A stretch of DNA of 64,000 nucleotides, from contig NZ_JAANOP010000005.1 in the NCBI RefSeq assembly GCF_011250515.1, positions 215,841 through 279,840 of the forward strand, read 5' to 3'. Under the pieces are notes generated by a model. That model was not told the origin of the DNA. It ran no database searches and worked only from the letters and a program-made list of their open reading frames with translations. How positions within the stretch are numbered: position 1 is the first letter of the stretch; the number at the start of each line of letters is the position of its first letter. Source of the DNA: Aquirufa ecclesiirivi (GTDB taxonomy: Bacteria > Bacteroidota > Bacteroidia > Cytophagales > Spirosomataceae). Below are positions 1-9,210 of this stretch, one piece after another. The position numbers and the translations under genes were made by a program.

Positions 1-558
1 CACCGGAATTCCATTGATGGTCACATTCACACGAGTAGCATCAGAACCACGGATACGAATGCCCGTATATCCAACTCCAGCTCCTGCATCGGATGTTGTC
101 ACAATGGATGGTGTGAAATTGAGCAATACCGGCATATCCTGACCTAAATTTGACTTAGATAATTCTTTAGCCCCCACATTCGTATAAGCCATCGCTGAGT
201 TTCCATCTGCTCGAGTAGCTCTAACAACCACTTCATCGTTTAAAAATGATGATTTTTTCAGCTGAATACTGATGGATTTTTCTGAAGAATTTAATACCCT
301 AGTTTGGGTTTCAAATCCAATAAAATGAATCGAAATGCTCACCGATGATTGCGTGCTACTTATGACAAAATGGCCCTTACTATCTGTAACGGTACCTCGC
401 TGGCTATCTTTTAGCTGAATATTCGCCCCCCAAAGAGCTTGGGAGTTTTCTTGGTCTACGACCGTCCCTTCCCAACGGAAGGTTTTCTGCGCCCAAACTG
501 GCACAGCCATCATGGCAATGACTACAATAAGAAAAATTTGTGTCGTTATCTTTTTCAT
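1..558 (-). CDS. TonB-dependent outer-membrane receptor, N-terminal part (probable thiamine or thiamine-precursor uptake)
   Basis: The reading frame is open from an ATG at 558 to the left edge (186 codons), so the C-terminal barrel is missing only because the window ends. Residues 1-24 form a signal peptide ending VWAQ. Residues about 28-105 resemble a CarboxypepD_reg-like beta-sandwich (GTVVDQENSQ, GTVTDSKGHF), and residues about 110-186 are a TonB plug (LNDEVVVRAT, then GIRIRGSDATRVNVTINGIP). Family knowledge: such receptors import scarce substrates across the outer membrane using TonB energy. The substrate is inferred from the TPP riboswitch in its leader, which points to thiamine or a precursor. 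Confidence 0.85.
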   Translation of the reverse strand, partial: MKKITTQIFLIVVIAMMAVPVWAQKTFRWEGTVVDQENSQALWGANIQLKDSQRGTVTDSKGHFVISSTQSSVSISIHFIGFETQTRVLNSSEKSISIQLKKSSFLNDEVVVRATRADGNSAMAYTNVGAKELSKSNLGQDMPVLLNFTPSIVTTSDAGAGVGYTGIRIRGSDATRVNVTINGIPV

Positions 559-638
559 TTTTGAAAAGTTTAACAACAGGTAAAGGAGTCAAATCCTGTC
601 TGATTTAACATGCTAACCCTTACATCGATGATTTTTTT

Positions 639-660
639 GAGTTTTCAGCGCTAAAAACTC
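639..660 (-). promoter_or_regulatory. Hairpin between TPP aptamer and receptor start, possible expression platform
   Basis: A near-perfect palindrome (GAGTTTT, AGCGCT, AAAACTC read on the minus strand) lies 7 nt downstream of the aptamer and about 80 nt before the receptor ATG. It is followed by A-rich rather than T-rich sequence on the minus strand, so it is not an ordinary intrinsic terminator. It may be part of the switching structure. This role is inference. Confidence 0.35.
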
Positions 661-666
661 GACAAA

Positions 667-740
667 ATCCCTTCGTCGGTACTAACCGAATCAGGTTCAA
701 TGGGTATAATCTCAGCCCAAATATTTGGGCACCCCTTTTT
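667..740 (-). promoter_or_regulatory. TPP (THI-element) riboswitch
   Basis: Read on the minus strand this holds the conserved THI-box blocks in order: GGGGTGCC, CTGAGA, ACCC, TTGAACCTGAT, CGGTTAGTACCG and the closing GAAGGGA. The conserved CUGAGA and ACCUGAU cores that bind thiamine pyrophosphate are intact. It lies about 110 nt upstream of the TonB receptor ATG, so the receptor should be repressed when TPP is plentiful. Direct sequence match to a known RNA family; the exact helix ends are approximate. Confidence 0.93.
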
Positions 741-749
741 GTGGATACA

Positions 750-778
750 CAAAGATACAAAAATTCCTACCTTTGCAA
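750..778 (-). promoter_or_regulatory. Promoter of the riboswitch-receptor transcript
   Basis: On the minus strand TTG (776-778) is separated by 18 nt from TATCTTTG (750-757), matching the Bacteroidota pattern TTG-N19-TAnnTTTG. Transcription would start a few bases before the riboswitch. It overlaps a plus-strand TACCTTTG (768-775) that may serve mfd, so the two divergent genes share a very compact promoter region. Confidence 0.6.
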
Positions 779-816
779 GCCCTAAGAAAAAATTGGCTGC
801 CCTGATTCGGTAGATT

Positions 817-3800
817 ATGATTGTAAAAGATTTTATTGCCCAATACCAACACGATGGAATTATTCAAACTCTTTCTTCGCAGATTCATCATGCCCAAAAA
901 GGAAGCAAATTCCATGTAAAAGGCTTATCTGGCTCGCTAGACGCTATCCTGATGGCTGCCACCAAACAAGAAAAAAGACCTTATCTACTGATTTGCGAGG
1001 AAAAAGAAGAGGCCCATTACCTCCTGAATGACTTACAGTCTTTAGTAGGAGATGCGGAGGTTTTACTATTTCCGATGTCCCATAAAAAACCCTATGAATG
1101 GGAAGAAATAGATAATGCCAATGTATTGATGCGTGCCGAGGTACTCAATGTACTCAGTAATTTATCATCCAAAGACACTTACATTGTCACCTACCCAGAG
1201 GCATTAAGTGAAAAAGTAATCAATCGAAAATCACTGGTTAAGAATACCCTTTCTATTCGGGTTGGGGATAAAATAGATCCCAATTTTGTAGCAGAAACGC
1301 TCAACGAATATGATTTTGAGCGAACCGATTTTGTCTATGAAGCAGGTCAATATTCCGTTCGTGGAGGAATATTAGATGTATTTTCGTATGCGACAGAGTT
1401 CCCCTATCGACTAGATTTTTTCGGAAATGAAGTAGATAGCATTCGAACATTCCATCCAGAAACTCAACTTTCCATTCAGTCCGTTTCTGCCATGCACCTC
1501 ATCCCTGATGTGCAAACTAAGCTCATTCAAGAAAGTAGAGAAAGCTTTTTGAGTTTCTTCCCAGAAAACAGCATCATTTGGATAAAAGACCAAGATATGC
1601 TCTTGGAAATCATTCAAAATTACTTCCAAAAAACACATGATGCTTTTGAAGAACTGAAAAGTCGGGGTAGCGACATTCAACTTATGTCTGATCCTTCCGA
1701 ACGTTGGGAGAGTAAAAAAGAATTTTTGAAGTCCCTCAACCAATTTACCCAAGTAGAATACGGGAAAAGAAATCACTTGAAAAATGCGGAATCCATTACG
1801 TATGCTTCTAAAAACCCTGGGGCATTTCATAAGGATTTCGAACGATTAGCGGGTGCTTTGCTCGATAACCAAACGCAAGGCTATCAAAATATCATTTGTT
1901 CCGAATCTTCCCGTCAACTAGAACGACTGGAAGTCATTTTCAACGAATTAAATACCTCGATTCAATTTAAAAACCTACAAATTACGTTACGCGAAGGTTT
2001 CATTGATGAGCAAACAAAAATAGCTTTTTATCCTGACCACCAACTTTTTGATCGTTTTCATCGATTCAAAGAGAAAAACAAATTTTCTAAAAATAAAGCC
2101 CTGACTTTAAAGGAATTAAGGAGTTTACAGGTAGGGGACTTTGTTACGCACATTGATTATGGAATTGGCCGATTTGCTGGTTTAAACTTGATTGAAACAT
2201 CCAATGGCGAACAAGAAGTCATTCGACTAATATATCGGGATGATGATGTCCTTTCGGTATCCATTCATGCTTTACATAAAATTTCTAAATATTCGGGGAA
2301 AGAAGGTGCGCCTCCGAGTATGTCTAAATTAGGTTCTCCAGATTGGGACAACAAAAAATCGAGAGTCAAAAAACAGGTAAAAGACATTGCCAAAGAGTTA
2401 ATTTCCTTGTATGCCAAAAGGAAATCGGCACCCGGTTTTTCTTTTTCTCCCGATACCTATTTGCAGGCCGAATTAGAATCTTCCTTTTTATATGAAGATA
2501 CCCCCGACCAAGCAAAAGCGACACAAGATGTGAAAGCCGACATGGAAAAACCTCACCCCATGGACCGACTGGTTTGTGGAGATGTTGGTTTTGGAAAGAC
2601 CGAAATTGCGGTAAGAGCTGCCTTTAAAGCCGTAGCAGATTCCAAGCAAGTAGCTGTTTTAGTACCTACGACGGTTTTGGCAATGCAACATTTTAGAACC
2701 TTTCATGATCGATTGGCTGCATTTCCTTGTAAGGTGGAATACATCAACCGATTTAAGTCGCCGAAACAAATCAAAGAAACTCTCGATCGAGTGGCGAAAG
2801 GTGTGACCGACATTTTAATTGGTACCCACCGTTTGGTCAATAAAGATGTTGTTTTCAAAAATTTGGGCCTTATGATCATTGATGAGGAACAAAAATTTGG
2901 AGTGAAGGTCAAAGATCGCTTGAAAGAAATGCGAGTAGATGTGGATGTATTAACGCTGACCGCCACTCCTATTCCGCGAACCTTACACTTTTCACTCATG
3001 GGTGCGAGGGATTTATCCATTATTGCCACACCTCCTCCGAACCGCCAGCCAGTGGAAACCAAATTGGTTGTATTAAATGATGAACTTTTACGAGATGGAA
3101 TTAGAGAGGAATTATCGAGAAATGGACAGGTTTTTGTGGTCTACAACCGAATTGGAGAACTAGAAAGTATAGCCAATCGAATATTACGTTTGGTACCGGA
3201 TGCCAAAATTGCGGTAGCTCACGGACAAATGGACGGTGATAAATTAGAAAAAATCATGTTGGGATTCATTGAGGGTCATTATGACGTATTAGTGGCCACC
3301 AATATCATTGAATCTGGATTAGATATTCCGAATGCGAATACCATTTTTATCATCAATGCCAATAATTTTGGTTTATCTGATTTACATCAAATGCGGGGAC
3401 GCGTCGGTCGATCCAATAAAAAAGCCTATTGCTATTTAGTAACACCTTCCCTGGCGAATTTGACCAGTGATGCCCGTAAAAGATTAAGCGCACTGGAAGA
3501 ATTTTCCGACTTAGGGGATGGGATCAAAGTAGCCATGCGCGATTTAGATATACGTGGAGCAGGGAACTTGTTAGGAGCAGAACAAAGCGGGTTCATCAAT
3601 GATTTAGGCTATGATATGTACCACAAAATCCTAGATGAAGCCGTTCAGGAATTGAAAGAAAACGAATTTAAAGCCTTATTTGAGGCTGATTTACAGGAAG
3701 TTGCCGAGACATTAAAAGTAGATTGCCAAATTGAGACAGATATGCGGGTTTTAATTCCTGATACCTATGTTCAAAGTATTTCCGAACGATTAGCCTTATA

Positions 3801-4167
3801 TACTCGATTGGATGAAATAGATCATGAAGAAGATCTAAACAAATTCATTCAAGAAGTAGAAGACCGTTTTGGCAAATTACCTCAAGAGGTCAGTGATATG
3901 ATCGAATTAGTGAAATGTCGCTGGAAAGCACAAGTTTTAGGAATTGAAAAAATACTGCTAAAAAACAATATCCTTAAACTTCATTTCGTTTCATCTGAGA
4001 CACACCAAAAACATGCTAGTTCCATTGTTTTGAAGGTCATCAATTTTGTAAATACTCGAAAAGGACAGTGTCAATTGAGAGAAAAAGCCAACAAATTGAT
4101 TCTTCAAGTAGACCGAATCAGTAGTATTGACGAATTAAATACTATTTTAGTGGATATTTTAGGCTAG
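817..4167 (+). CDS. mfd: Transcription-repair coupling factor Mfd
   Basis: Mfd removes RNA polymerase stalled at DNA lesions and recruits the UvrABC excision machinery. The 1116 residues match the usual length. The N-terminal UvrB-like module is followed by a CarD-like RNA-polymerase interaction domain (about residues 435-500, VGDFVTHIDYGIGRF), a superfamily 2 helicase with Walker A GDVGFGKT near residue 588, the DEEQ box near 687, ATPIPRT near 715 and SGLDIPNANT near 833, and a C-terminal TRCF D7 domain from about residue 965. It starts at ATG 817 and is divergent from the riboswitch-controlled receptor. A TACCTTTG box at 768-775 lies upstream but has no well-spaced TTG. Confidence 0.97.
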   Translation: MIVKDFIAQYQHDGIIQTLSSQIHHAQKGSKFHVKGLSGSLDAILMAATKQEKRPYLLICEEKEEAHYLLNDLQSLVGDAEVLLFPMSHKKPYEWEEIDNANVLMRAEVLNVLSNLSSKDTYIVTYPEALSEKVINRKSLVKNTLSIRVGDKIDPNFVAETLNEYDFERTDFVYEAGQYSVRGGILDVFSYATEFPYRLDFFGNEVDSIRTFHPETQLSIQSVSAMHLIPDVQTKLIQESRESFLSFFPENSIIWIKDQDMLLEIIQNYFQKTHDAFEELKSRGSDIQLMSDPSERWESKKEFLKSLNQFTQVEYGKRNHLKNAESITYASKNPGAFHKDFERLAGALLDNQTQGYQNIICSESSRQLERLEVIFNELNTSIQFKNLQITLREGFIDEQTKIAFYPDHQLFDRFHRFKEKNKFSKNKALTLKELRSLQVGDFVTHIDYGIGRFAGLNLIETSNGEQEVIRLIYRDDDVLSVSIHALHKISKYSGKEGAPPSMSKLGSPDWDNKKSRVKKQVKDIAKELISLYAKRKSAPGFSFSPDTYLQAELESSFLYEDTPDQAKATQDVKADMEKPHPMDRLVCGDVGFGKTEIAVRAAFKAVADSKQVAVLVPTTVLAMQHFRTFHDRLAAFPCKVEYINRFKSPKQIKETLDRVAKGVTDILIGTHRLVNKDVVFKNLGLMIIDEEQKFGVKVKDRLKEMRVDVDVLTLTATPIPRTLHFSLMGARDLSIIATPPPNRQPVETKLVVLNDELLRDGIREELSRNGQVFVVYNRIGELESIANRILRLVPDAKIAVAHGQMDGDKLEKIMLGFIEGHYDVLVATNIIESGLDIPNANTIFIINANNFGLSDLHQMRGRVGRSNKKAYCYLVTPSLANLTSDARKRLSALEEFSDLGDGIKVAMRDLDIRGAGNLLGAEQSGFINDLGYDMYHKILDEAVQELKENEFKALFEADLQEVAETLKVDCQIETDMRVLIPDTYVQSISERLALYTRLDEIDHEEDLNKFIQEVEDRFGKLPQEVSDMIELVKCRWKAQVLGIEKILLKNNILKLHFVSSETHQKHASSIVLKVINFVNTRKGQCQLREKANKLILQVDRISSIDELNTILVDILG

Positions 4168-4169
4168 TT

Positions 4170-4200
4170 TTGAGCTTATTAATTGAATTTTATACCTTTG
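4170..4200 (+). promoter_or_regulatory. Promoter of gldJ
   Basis: TTG at 4170-4172, a 20-nt spacer and TACCTTTG at 4193-4200 match the Bacteroidota promoter pattern. The -33 element sits right after the mfd stop codon, and the start codon of gldJ is 30 nt beyond the -7 box. Confidence 0.65.
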
Positions 4201-4230
4201 CTTTTCAAATTCTTACGATAAAAGATATCA

Positions 4231-5490
4231 ATGATTGCTAAATTGAAAATTGTAATGGGGATTTGTGCTAGTGTATTTCTCTTGACATCATGTCCAAGTG
4301 GAATCAAAACTGGCGTAAAACCTAGCAGTGTAAATATCGGTTCAAAATCCTCTGCCACAGGCATTTCCTATAACCAAAAGGGTGGATTTCAAGTAGATAA
4401 AAAATTCAGTGGTCAATTAACAGGCCCTAATTTGGTGTTTATTGAAGGTGGCCGTTTCACCATGGGTTCTTTAGAAGAGGATGTATTGGGGATGCATGAC
4501 AACGTAGAAAGAACGGTATCTGTTCAATCTTTTTACATGGATGAAACAGAAATCGCTAACGTTCATTATTTAGAATATTTATATTCGGTTCAAAAAGACT
4601 CCACACAAGATTTTTACGAATCTGCTTTACCCGATACGACTGTTTGGAAAAACGACTTAGCATTTAATGATCCTTACGTGGAGCAATATTTGCGTTTTCC
4701 GGGCTTCCGTATGTATCCAGTAGTGGGTATTTCTTGGAAACAAGTAAATGATTACTGCGTTTGGAGAACAGCCGCTGTCAATCAGCAATTGGCAGGTTCA
4801 GATAAAGTCAAAGAAAAGAAACCTAAAAAAGGAGCTGCTACTGCTGGTACTGCCGCTACAGCAGCCACGACAAGAACCAATACAACGGCTCGTTTGACTA
4901 TTGAATCAGGCCGAGTTCTGCCTTCTTACCGTCTACCTACTGAAGCTGAATGGGAATACGCAGCTAAAGCCATGATTGGAACGCAACAGGAAGATGAGAA
5001 CCAAATCAACCAACGTATTTATCCTTGGGATGGACCATCGTTACGCCAGTCGCAAGGAAAAGCCAGAGGAACCATGTTGGCAAACTTCAAACGTGGACGT
5101 GGTGATTATGCTGGTATAGCTGGAAAATCCAATGACGGAGCTATTATTACAACAGAAGTCTACAAATACCCACCAAATGATTTTGGTTTATATCAAATGG
5201 CAGGTAACGTAAATGAGTGGGTGCAAGACTTATATCGCCCTCTTTCATTTCAAGACTTCAATGATTTAAACCCAATACGTAGAAACGAAAAATTAGATAA
5301 AGCGAGTCGTTACGACAGCAAAAACAATAATTCATTGATTGATAACAAGGTTCGCGTATACAAAGGTGGATCTTGGTCAGATGTGGCTTATTGGTTGGCA
5401 CCAGGTACTCGTCGTTATTTGGATGAAGATTCTGCTACAGCTACCATCGGATTCCGTTGTGCGATGATTTCCGCGGGAACGAACAAATAA
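4231..5490 (+). CDS. gldJ: Gliding-motility lipoprotein GldJ-like (SUMF1/FGE-fold)
   Basis: A lipoprotein signal peptide with lipobox LTSC (Cys21) is followed by a formylglycine-generating-enzyme-like fold from about residue 65 to the end (FIEGGRFTMGS, YRLPTEAEWEYAA, GNVNEWVQDL, GGSWSD, GFRCA). The string of signatures GGFQ, GPNLVFIEGG, VQSFYMDETE, PDT.VW and YPVVGISW is, from memory, characteristic of GldJ. In flavobacteria GldJ is a periplasmic lipoprotein needed for gliding and for stability of the type IX secretion motor. At 419 residues it is shorter than I remember flavobacterial GldJ to be. The Thr/Ala-rich stretch near residues 198-218 is probably a surface loop. It could also be a GldK paralogue, which is less likely. 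Confidence 0.8.
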   Translation: MIAKLKIVMGICASVFLLTSCPSGIKTGVKPSSVNIGSKSSATGISYNQKGGFQVDKKFSGQLTGPNLVFIEGGRFTMGSLEEDVLGMHDNVERTVSVQSFYMDETEIANVHYLEYLYSVQKDSTQDFYESALPDTTVWKNDLAFNDPYVEQYLRFPGFRMYPVVGISWKQVNDYCVWRTAAVNQQLAGSDKVKEKKPKKGAATAGTAATAATTRTNTTARLTIESGRVLPSYRLPTEAEWEYAAKAMIGTQQEDENQINQRIYPWDGPSLRQSQGKARGTMLANFKRGRGDYAGIAGKSNDGAIITTEVYKYPPNDFGLYQMAGNVNEWVQDLYRPLSFQDFNDLNPIRRNEKLDKASRYDSKNNNSLIDNKVRVYKGGSWSDVAYWLAPGTRRYLDEDSATATIGFRCAMISAGTNK

Positions 5491-5501
5491 CATTGACTCT
5501 T

Positions 5502-6182
5502 TTACGGTAAAGCCGCCAGAGCTAAAAAAGACACTTGTCTAGCTCCGGCGGCTTTTATTTTTTTCCCCAATGCCAGCATGGTGGCTCCTGTGGTTAAGGT
5601 ATCATCGACAATTAACACATGCTTCCCTTGAAAAAGTGATGGATCCGATACCTGAAATACGTCTTCCAATCCACTAAATCGCTCTTGTCGATTTTGATGA
5701 ATCAAAGTTTGACTATTCTTGATTCTTTCTACCCCAGTCATTAAGATAGGAATTTGCGTACTTTGGGATATTCCTTCAGCAATGCAAAGCGCTTGATTGT
5801 ATCCTCGTTGATTCATTCTTTGTTGGTGCATGGGAATAGGAAGAATAAGCTCGTAGGCTGAAGGCCAATTGTACTTATTTAATTCTGCACCACACCAAAT
5901 CCCTAGAAATCGACCTAAATCTTGGGCTCCTTTGTATTTAATTTGATGCATGAGGTGCTGAACTCGGCCTCCTTCAGAAAATAAAAAGAAACAATGTACA
6001 TCCTGATAATCCATCCATCCGTCAAATTTCAGACGAAGCCAATTAGGCTTTAGAAGGAATAAACCTGGCCTTGGGAGCTCTAATCGACACGGAGTACAAA
6101 GGAAATTTTCTGATTCCAATAGGGTCTTGGAACACGCAAAACAAACTTCCGGATAAAGCAATTGTAAAATGCGCTTAAACAT
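5502..6182 (-). CDS. comF: ComF family phosphoribosyltransferase-like protein
   Basis: The 226-residue protein has the ComF layout: an N-terminal zinc-finger-like double CxxC (CFACS near residue 14, CTPCR near 29), a conserved IPMHQQRMNQRGYNQA segment in the middle, and the PRPP-binding loop VLIVDDTLTTGATM near residue 190. ComF proteins in naturally competent bacteria act in DNA uptake, but in most genomes the role is unproven. It converges on gldJ with an 11-nt gap, and its last codons form the gldJ terminator stem. Confidence 0.88.
   Translation of the reverse strand: MFKRILQLLYPEVCFACSKTLLESENFLCTPCRLELPRPGLFLLKPNWLRLKFDGWMDYQDVHCFFLFSEGGRVQHLMHQIKYKGAQDLGRFLGIWCGAELNKYNWPSAYELILPIPMHQQRMNQRGYNQALCIAEGISQSTQIPILMTGVERIKNSQTLIHQNRQERFSGLEDVFQVSDPSLFQGKHVLIVDDTLTTGATMLALGKKIKAAGARQVSFLALAALP
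5511..5563 (+). terminator. Intrinsic terminator of gldJ inside the 3' end of comF
   Basis: Arms at 5511-5523 and 5541-5553 pair at 12 of 13 positions (AGCCGCC.GAGCT), the loop contains a further AGACA/TGTCT pairing, and TTTATTTTTTT follows on the plus strand. The stem lies inside the coding end of comF (Ala-Leu-Ala-Ala-Leu-Pro). It is placed to stop gldJ transcripts. Confidence 0.8.
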
Positions 6183-6194
6183 TTGAAAAAAGTT

Positions 6195-6223
6195 TTGTAT
6201 TTAATTAAGATTCAGTAATTTTG
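6195..6223 (+). promoter_or_regulatory. Promoter of fusA
   Basis: TTG at 6195-6197, an 18-nt spacer and TAATTTTG at 6216-6223. This leaves a leader of about 100 nt before the fusA ATG, with only weak pairing (AAGAAC/GTTCTT) visible in it. Confidence 0.65.
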
Positions 6224-6330
6224 CACCCCTAAATAAGAACCTAAAGTTTACATCCTAAAACCATGTTGCTCAAGTTCTTGATAATCTTAGAGAAGAGTAA
6301 AAACACTTATATCATAATTAACCTTTAAAA

Positions 6331-8424
6331 ATGGCACGCGATTTAAAATTCACTAGAAACATCGGTATTGCTGCGCACATTGACGCTGGTAAAACCACCA
6401 CGACGGAACGTATCCTGTATTACGCAGGTGTGAGTCACAAAATTGGTGAGGTACACGATGGTGCGGCAACCATGGACTGGATGGAGCAAGAGCAGGAGCG
6501 TGGAATCACGATTACTTCTGCTGCAACAACTGTAAGCTGGAAATACCGTAACGAAGATTACCATGTTAACATCATTGATACACCGGGTCACGTTGACTTT
6601 ACTGTCGAGGTAAACCGTTCACTACGTGTGTTAGATGGCTTAGTATTCTTGTTTTCTGCGGTAGATGGTGTTGAGCCACAGTCAGAAACGAACTGGCGTT
6701 TAGCGAACAATTACAATGTCGCTCGTATTGGTTTCGTTAACAAAATGGACCGTTCTGGTGCAGATTTCTTAAACGTGTGTAAGCAAGTGAAAGAAATGCT
6801 AGGTAGTTACGCAGTGCCATTGCAATTACCAATCGGTGCTGAAGAGCATTTTGAAGGAGTAGTTGACTTAGTTAACTTCCGTGGTATCAAGTGGAATGAG
6901 GCTGATAAAGGAATGACATTCACTGAGGTACCTATCCCAGATGATATGTTAGAAGAGGCGACAGAATACCGTGAGAAATTATTAGAAGCAGTGGCTGAGT
7001 TTGATGAGACTTTGATGGAGAAATACTTCGAAGATCCTAACTCAATCACGGAAGATGAAATTTTAGCTGCTTTACGTGCTGCTACTATTTCCATGAAAAT
7101 TGTTCCTATGCTTTGTGGTTCTTCTTTCAAAAACAAAGGAGTTCAAACCATGTTAGATTACGTGATGGCGATCTTGCCTTCACCAATGGATAAAGAAGGT
7201 GTTAAAGGAACTGACCCAAATACAGGAGCAGAAATCTTAAGAAAACCATCTGAATCAGAACCTTTTGCTGCATTAGCATTTAAAATTGCAACGGATCCTT
7301 ACGTGGGTCGTTTATGCTTTATCCGTGCTTATTCAGGTGGATTGGATTCAGGATCTTATGTTTTGAATAACCGTTCAGGAAACAAAGAGCGTATTTCTCG
7401 TATTTTCCAAATGCACGCTAACAAGCAAAACTCCATTGAGCGTTTAGGTGCTGGAGATATTGGTGCGGTTGTTGGATTTAAGGATATCAAAACGGGTGAT
7501 ACATTATCTGACGAAAAACACCCAATCATTTTAGAGGCTATGGATTTCCCAGAACCTGTAATTGGTTACGCGATTGAGCCTAAGAAAACAGCTGATGCTG
7601 ATAACTTCTCAAAAGCCATCACAAAATTGATTGAAGAAGATCCTACCTTACAAGTAGAATCCAACGAAGAGACTGGTCAAACGATCATCAAAGGAATGGG
7701 TGAGCTTCACTTAGAGATCATCATTGACCGTATGCGTCGTGAGTTCAAAGTAGAAGTAAATCAAGGTGCACCTCAAGTTGCTTACAAAGAGTCTTTAACC
7801 AAGACTACTGAGCACCGTGAGGTTTACAAAAAACAATCAGGTGGTCGTGGTAAGTTTGCAGATATCGTATTTGAAATCGGACCAAGAGAAGACGACAAAC
7901 CAGGTTTAGAATTTGTGAACAATATCGTAGGTGGTGTAATTCCTCGTGAATTCATTCCTGCAGTTCAAAAAGGTTTCGATGAGGCTATGAAAACAGGTGC
8001 TTTAGCGGGTTATCCAATGGATTCCATGAGAGTACGTTTGTTCCACGGTTCTTACCATGATGTCGATTCAGATTCATTATCATTTGAATTAGCCGCTCGT
8101 ATGGGTTACAAAGAAGCAGCAAAAAGTGCAGGTGCTAAATTAATGGAACCTATCATGGCTGTTGACGTAGTTACTCCAGATGAGTATACAGGACCTATCA
8201 CAGGTGACTTAAACCGTCGTCGTGGTATCATGAAAGGGATGGATTCTCGTCAAGGTGCTGTTATCTTAAAAGCAGATGTACCTTTATCTGAATTATTCGG
8301 ATATGTAACGGATTTACGTACCATGTCTTCTGGACGTGCTACTGCATCATTAACTTTCTCTCACTATGAATTTGTTCCACAAAACATTGCAGACGAAGTA
8401 GTTAAGAAAGCGAAAGGATTGTAA
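6331..8424 (+). CDS. fusA: Translation elongation factor G
   Basis: EF-G is the GTPase that drives ribosomal translocation and, with RRF, ribosome recycling. The 697 residues cover all five domains. The P-loop AHIDAGKT lies at residues 15-22, followed by the switch I RGITI, the G3 motif DTPGH near residue 83 and NKMD near 137. The C-terminal signature GYVTDLR..SSGRA is intact. It stands alone here, not next to rpsL-rpsG or tuf, with its own promoter and a strong terminator. Codon use is that of a highly expressed gene. Confidence 0.97.
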   Translation: MARDLKFTRNIGIAAHIDAGKTTTTERILYYAGVSHKIGEVHDGAATMDWMEQEQERGITITSAATTVSWKYRNEDYHVNIIDTPGHVDFTVEVNRSLRVLDGLVFLFSAVDGVEPQSETNWRLANNYNVARIGFVNKMDRSGADFLNVCKQVKEMLGSYAVPLQLPIGAEEHFEGVVDLVNFRGIKWNEADKGMTFTEVPIPDDMLEEATEYREKLLEAVAEFDETLMEKYFEDPNSITEDEILAALRAATISMKIVPMLCGSSFKNKGVQTMLDYVMAILPSPMDKEGVKGTDPNTGAEILRKPSESEPFAALAFKIATDPYVGRLCFIRAYSGGLDSGSYVLNNRSGNKERISRIFQMHANKQNSIERLGAGDIGAVVGFKDIKTGDTLSDEKHPIILEAMDFPEPVIGYAIEPKKTADADNFSKAITKLIEEDPTLQVESNEETGQTIIKGMGELHLEIIIDRMRREFKVEVNQGAPQVAYKESLTKTTEHREVYKKQSGGRGKFADIVFEIGPREDDKPGLEFVNNIVGGVIPREFIPAVQKGFDEAMKTGALAGYPMDSMRVRLFHGSYHDVDSDSLSFELAARMGYKEAAKSAGAKLMEPIMAVDVVTPDEYTGPITGDLNRRRGIMKGMDSRQGAVILKADVPLSELFGYVTDLRTMSSGRATASLTFSHYEFVPQNIADEVVKKAKGL

Positions 8425-8446
8425 TATCCAAGCAATATTAAAATGG

Positions 8447-8477
8447 AAAGCCCTCGATTTTCGAGGGCTTTTTTTTG
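8447..8477 (+). terminator. Intrinsic terminator of fusA
   Basis: Perfect stem AAAGCCCTCGA / TCGAGGGCTTT with a 3-nt loop and a run of eight T, starting 23 nt after the fusA stop codon. Confidence 0.92.
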
Positions 8478-8533
8478 TTCTAAACTAAAACTATACTGCC
8501 TCAAAAAGGTATATTTGGGTTAAAAATCTTCTA

Positions 8534-9109
8534 ATGGCAGCGAGTAAAGCGGAAATTATAGCTTTCAAATCCACCCATGAATGGCGAGAGTGGCTGGAAA
8601 AAAACCATGTGCATTCCCCAGGAATTTGTCTTCAAATCTCCAAATTAAAAGCTCCAGATCTAACCATTTCTTATAAGGAAGCTCTAGATGAGGCCCTTTG
8701 TTTTGGTTGGATAGATAGCCAAAAATTTCCCTTAAATGAACATTATTGGCTACAAAAATTTAGTCCTCGAAAGCCCAAAAGTATCTGGTCCAAAATCAAT
8801 ATCCAACACATTGAGCGATTGACCCAAGCTGGGAAAATGATGCCTGCCGGATTAAAAACGGTACAAGCAGCCAAAGACGATGGGAGATGGGAACAGGCTT
8901 ATGCTGCTCAAAGCGACATGGTGATTCCCGAAGATTTCCTGCATGAATTAAAAAAGAACAAAGCTGCTGAACTCTTTTACCATTCCCTTAACCGTTCCAA
9001 TTTATTTGCTATCTATTTCAGACTTCAATCGGCAAAAAAACCAGAAACAAGAAAAAAAAGAATGGAGCAAATCATTGAAAAACTTTCTTCTGGCGAAAAA
9101 TTTCATTAA
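8534..9109 (+). CDS. YdeI/OmdA family protein
   Basis: The 191-residue soluble protein resembles the YdeI/OmpD-associated family: an N-terminal STHEWREWLEKNH segment, the central signature EALCFGWIDSQ, FSPRKPKSIWSKIN, and a C-terminal basic region (RKKRMEQIIEKLSSGEKFH). Proteins of this family have been linked to resistance to peptide bacteriocins in enterobacteria, but the mechanism is unknown, and the role here is unproven. TATATTTG at 8510-8517 could be the -7 element, although no TTG is spaced properly before it. A 33-bp palindromic repeat follows 8 nt after the stop. Confidence 0.75.
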   Translation: MAASKAEIIAFKSTHEWREWLEKNHVHSPGICLQISKLKAPDLTISYKEALDEALCFGWIDSQKFPLNEHYWLQKFSPRKPKSIWSKINIQHIERLTQAGKMMPAGLKTVQAAKDDGRWEQAYAAQSDMVIPEDFLHELKKNKAAELFYHSLNRSNLFAIYFRLQSAKKPETRKKRMEQIIEKLSSGEKFH

Positions 9110-9117
9110 AAATCCCC

Positions 9118-9150
9118 AACGCTGTCAAGGTTTAAAACCTTGCCAGCGTT
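9118..9150. repeat. 33-bp interspersed palindrome, copy 1
   Basis: A 16+1+16 imperfect palindrome (AACGCTGTCAAGG ... CCTTGCCAGCGTT) lies between two convergent genes. An identical 33-bp copy is at 22453-22485, and a palindrome of the same length and plan is at 51215-51247. It has the look of a REP-type extragenic palindrome and might also act as a bidirectional terminator. Confidence 0.85.
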
Positions 9151-9210
9151 AAGCAAAACTACCTTATTTTCCCATTTTGCCATTCGAAAAAACTGATAAT
9201 TCATCCAGCT

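Noticed and set aside
712..915. A 67-codon minus-strand frame over the mfd start
   Set aside because: It lies antisense to mfd and across the riboswitch promoter, with no family match; the TPP element explains the sequence better.
2703..3062. Long antisense frame within mfd (similar ones at 1411-1830, 50445-50885 and 54658-55026)
   Set aside because: They are shadows of strongly conserved genes on the other strand, with no start signal and no family features.
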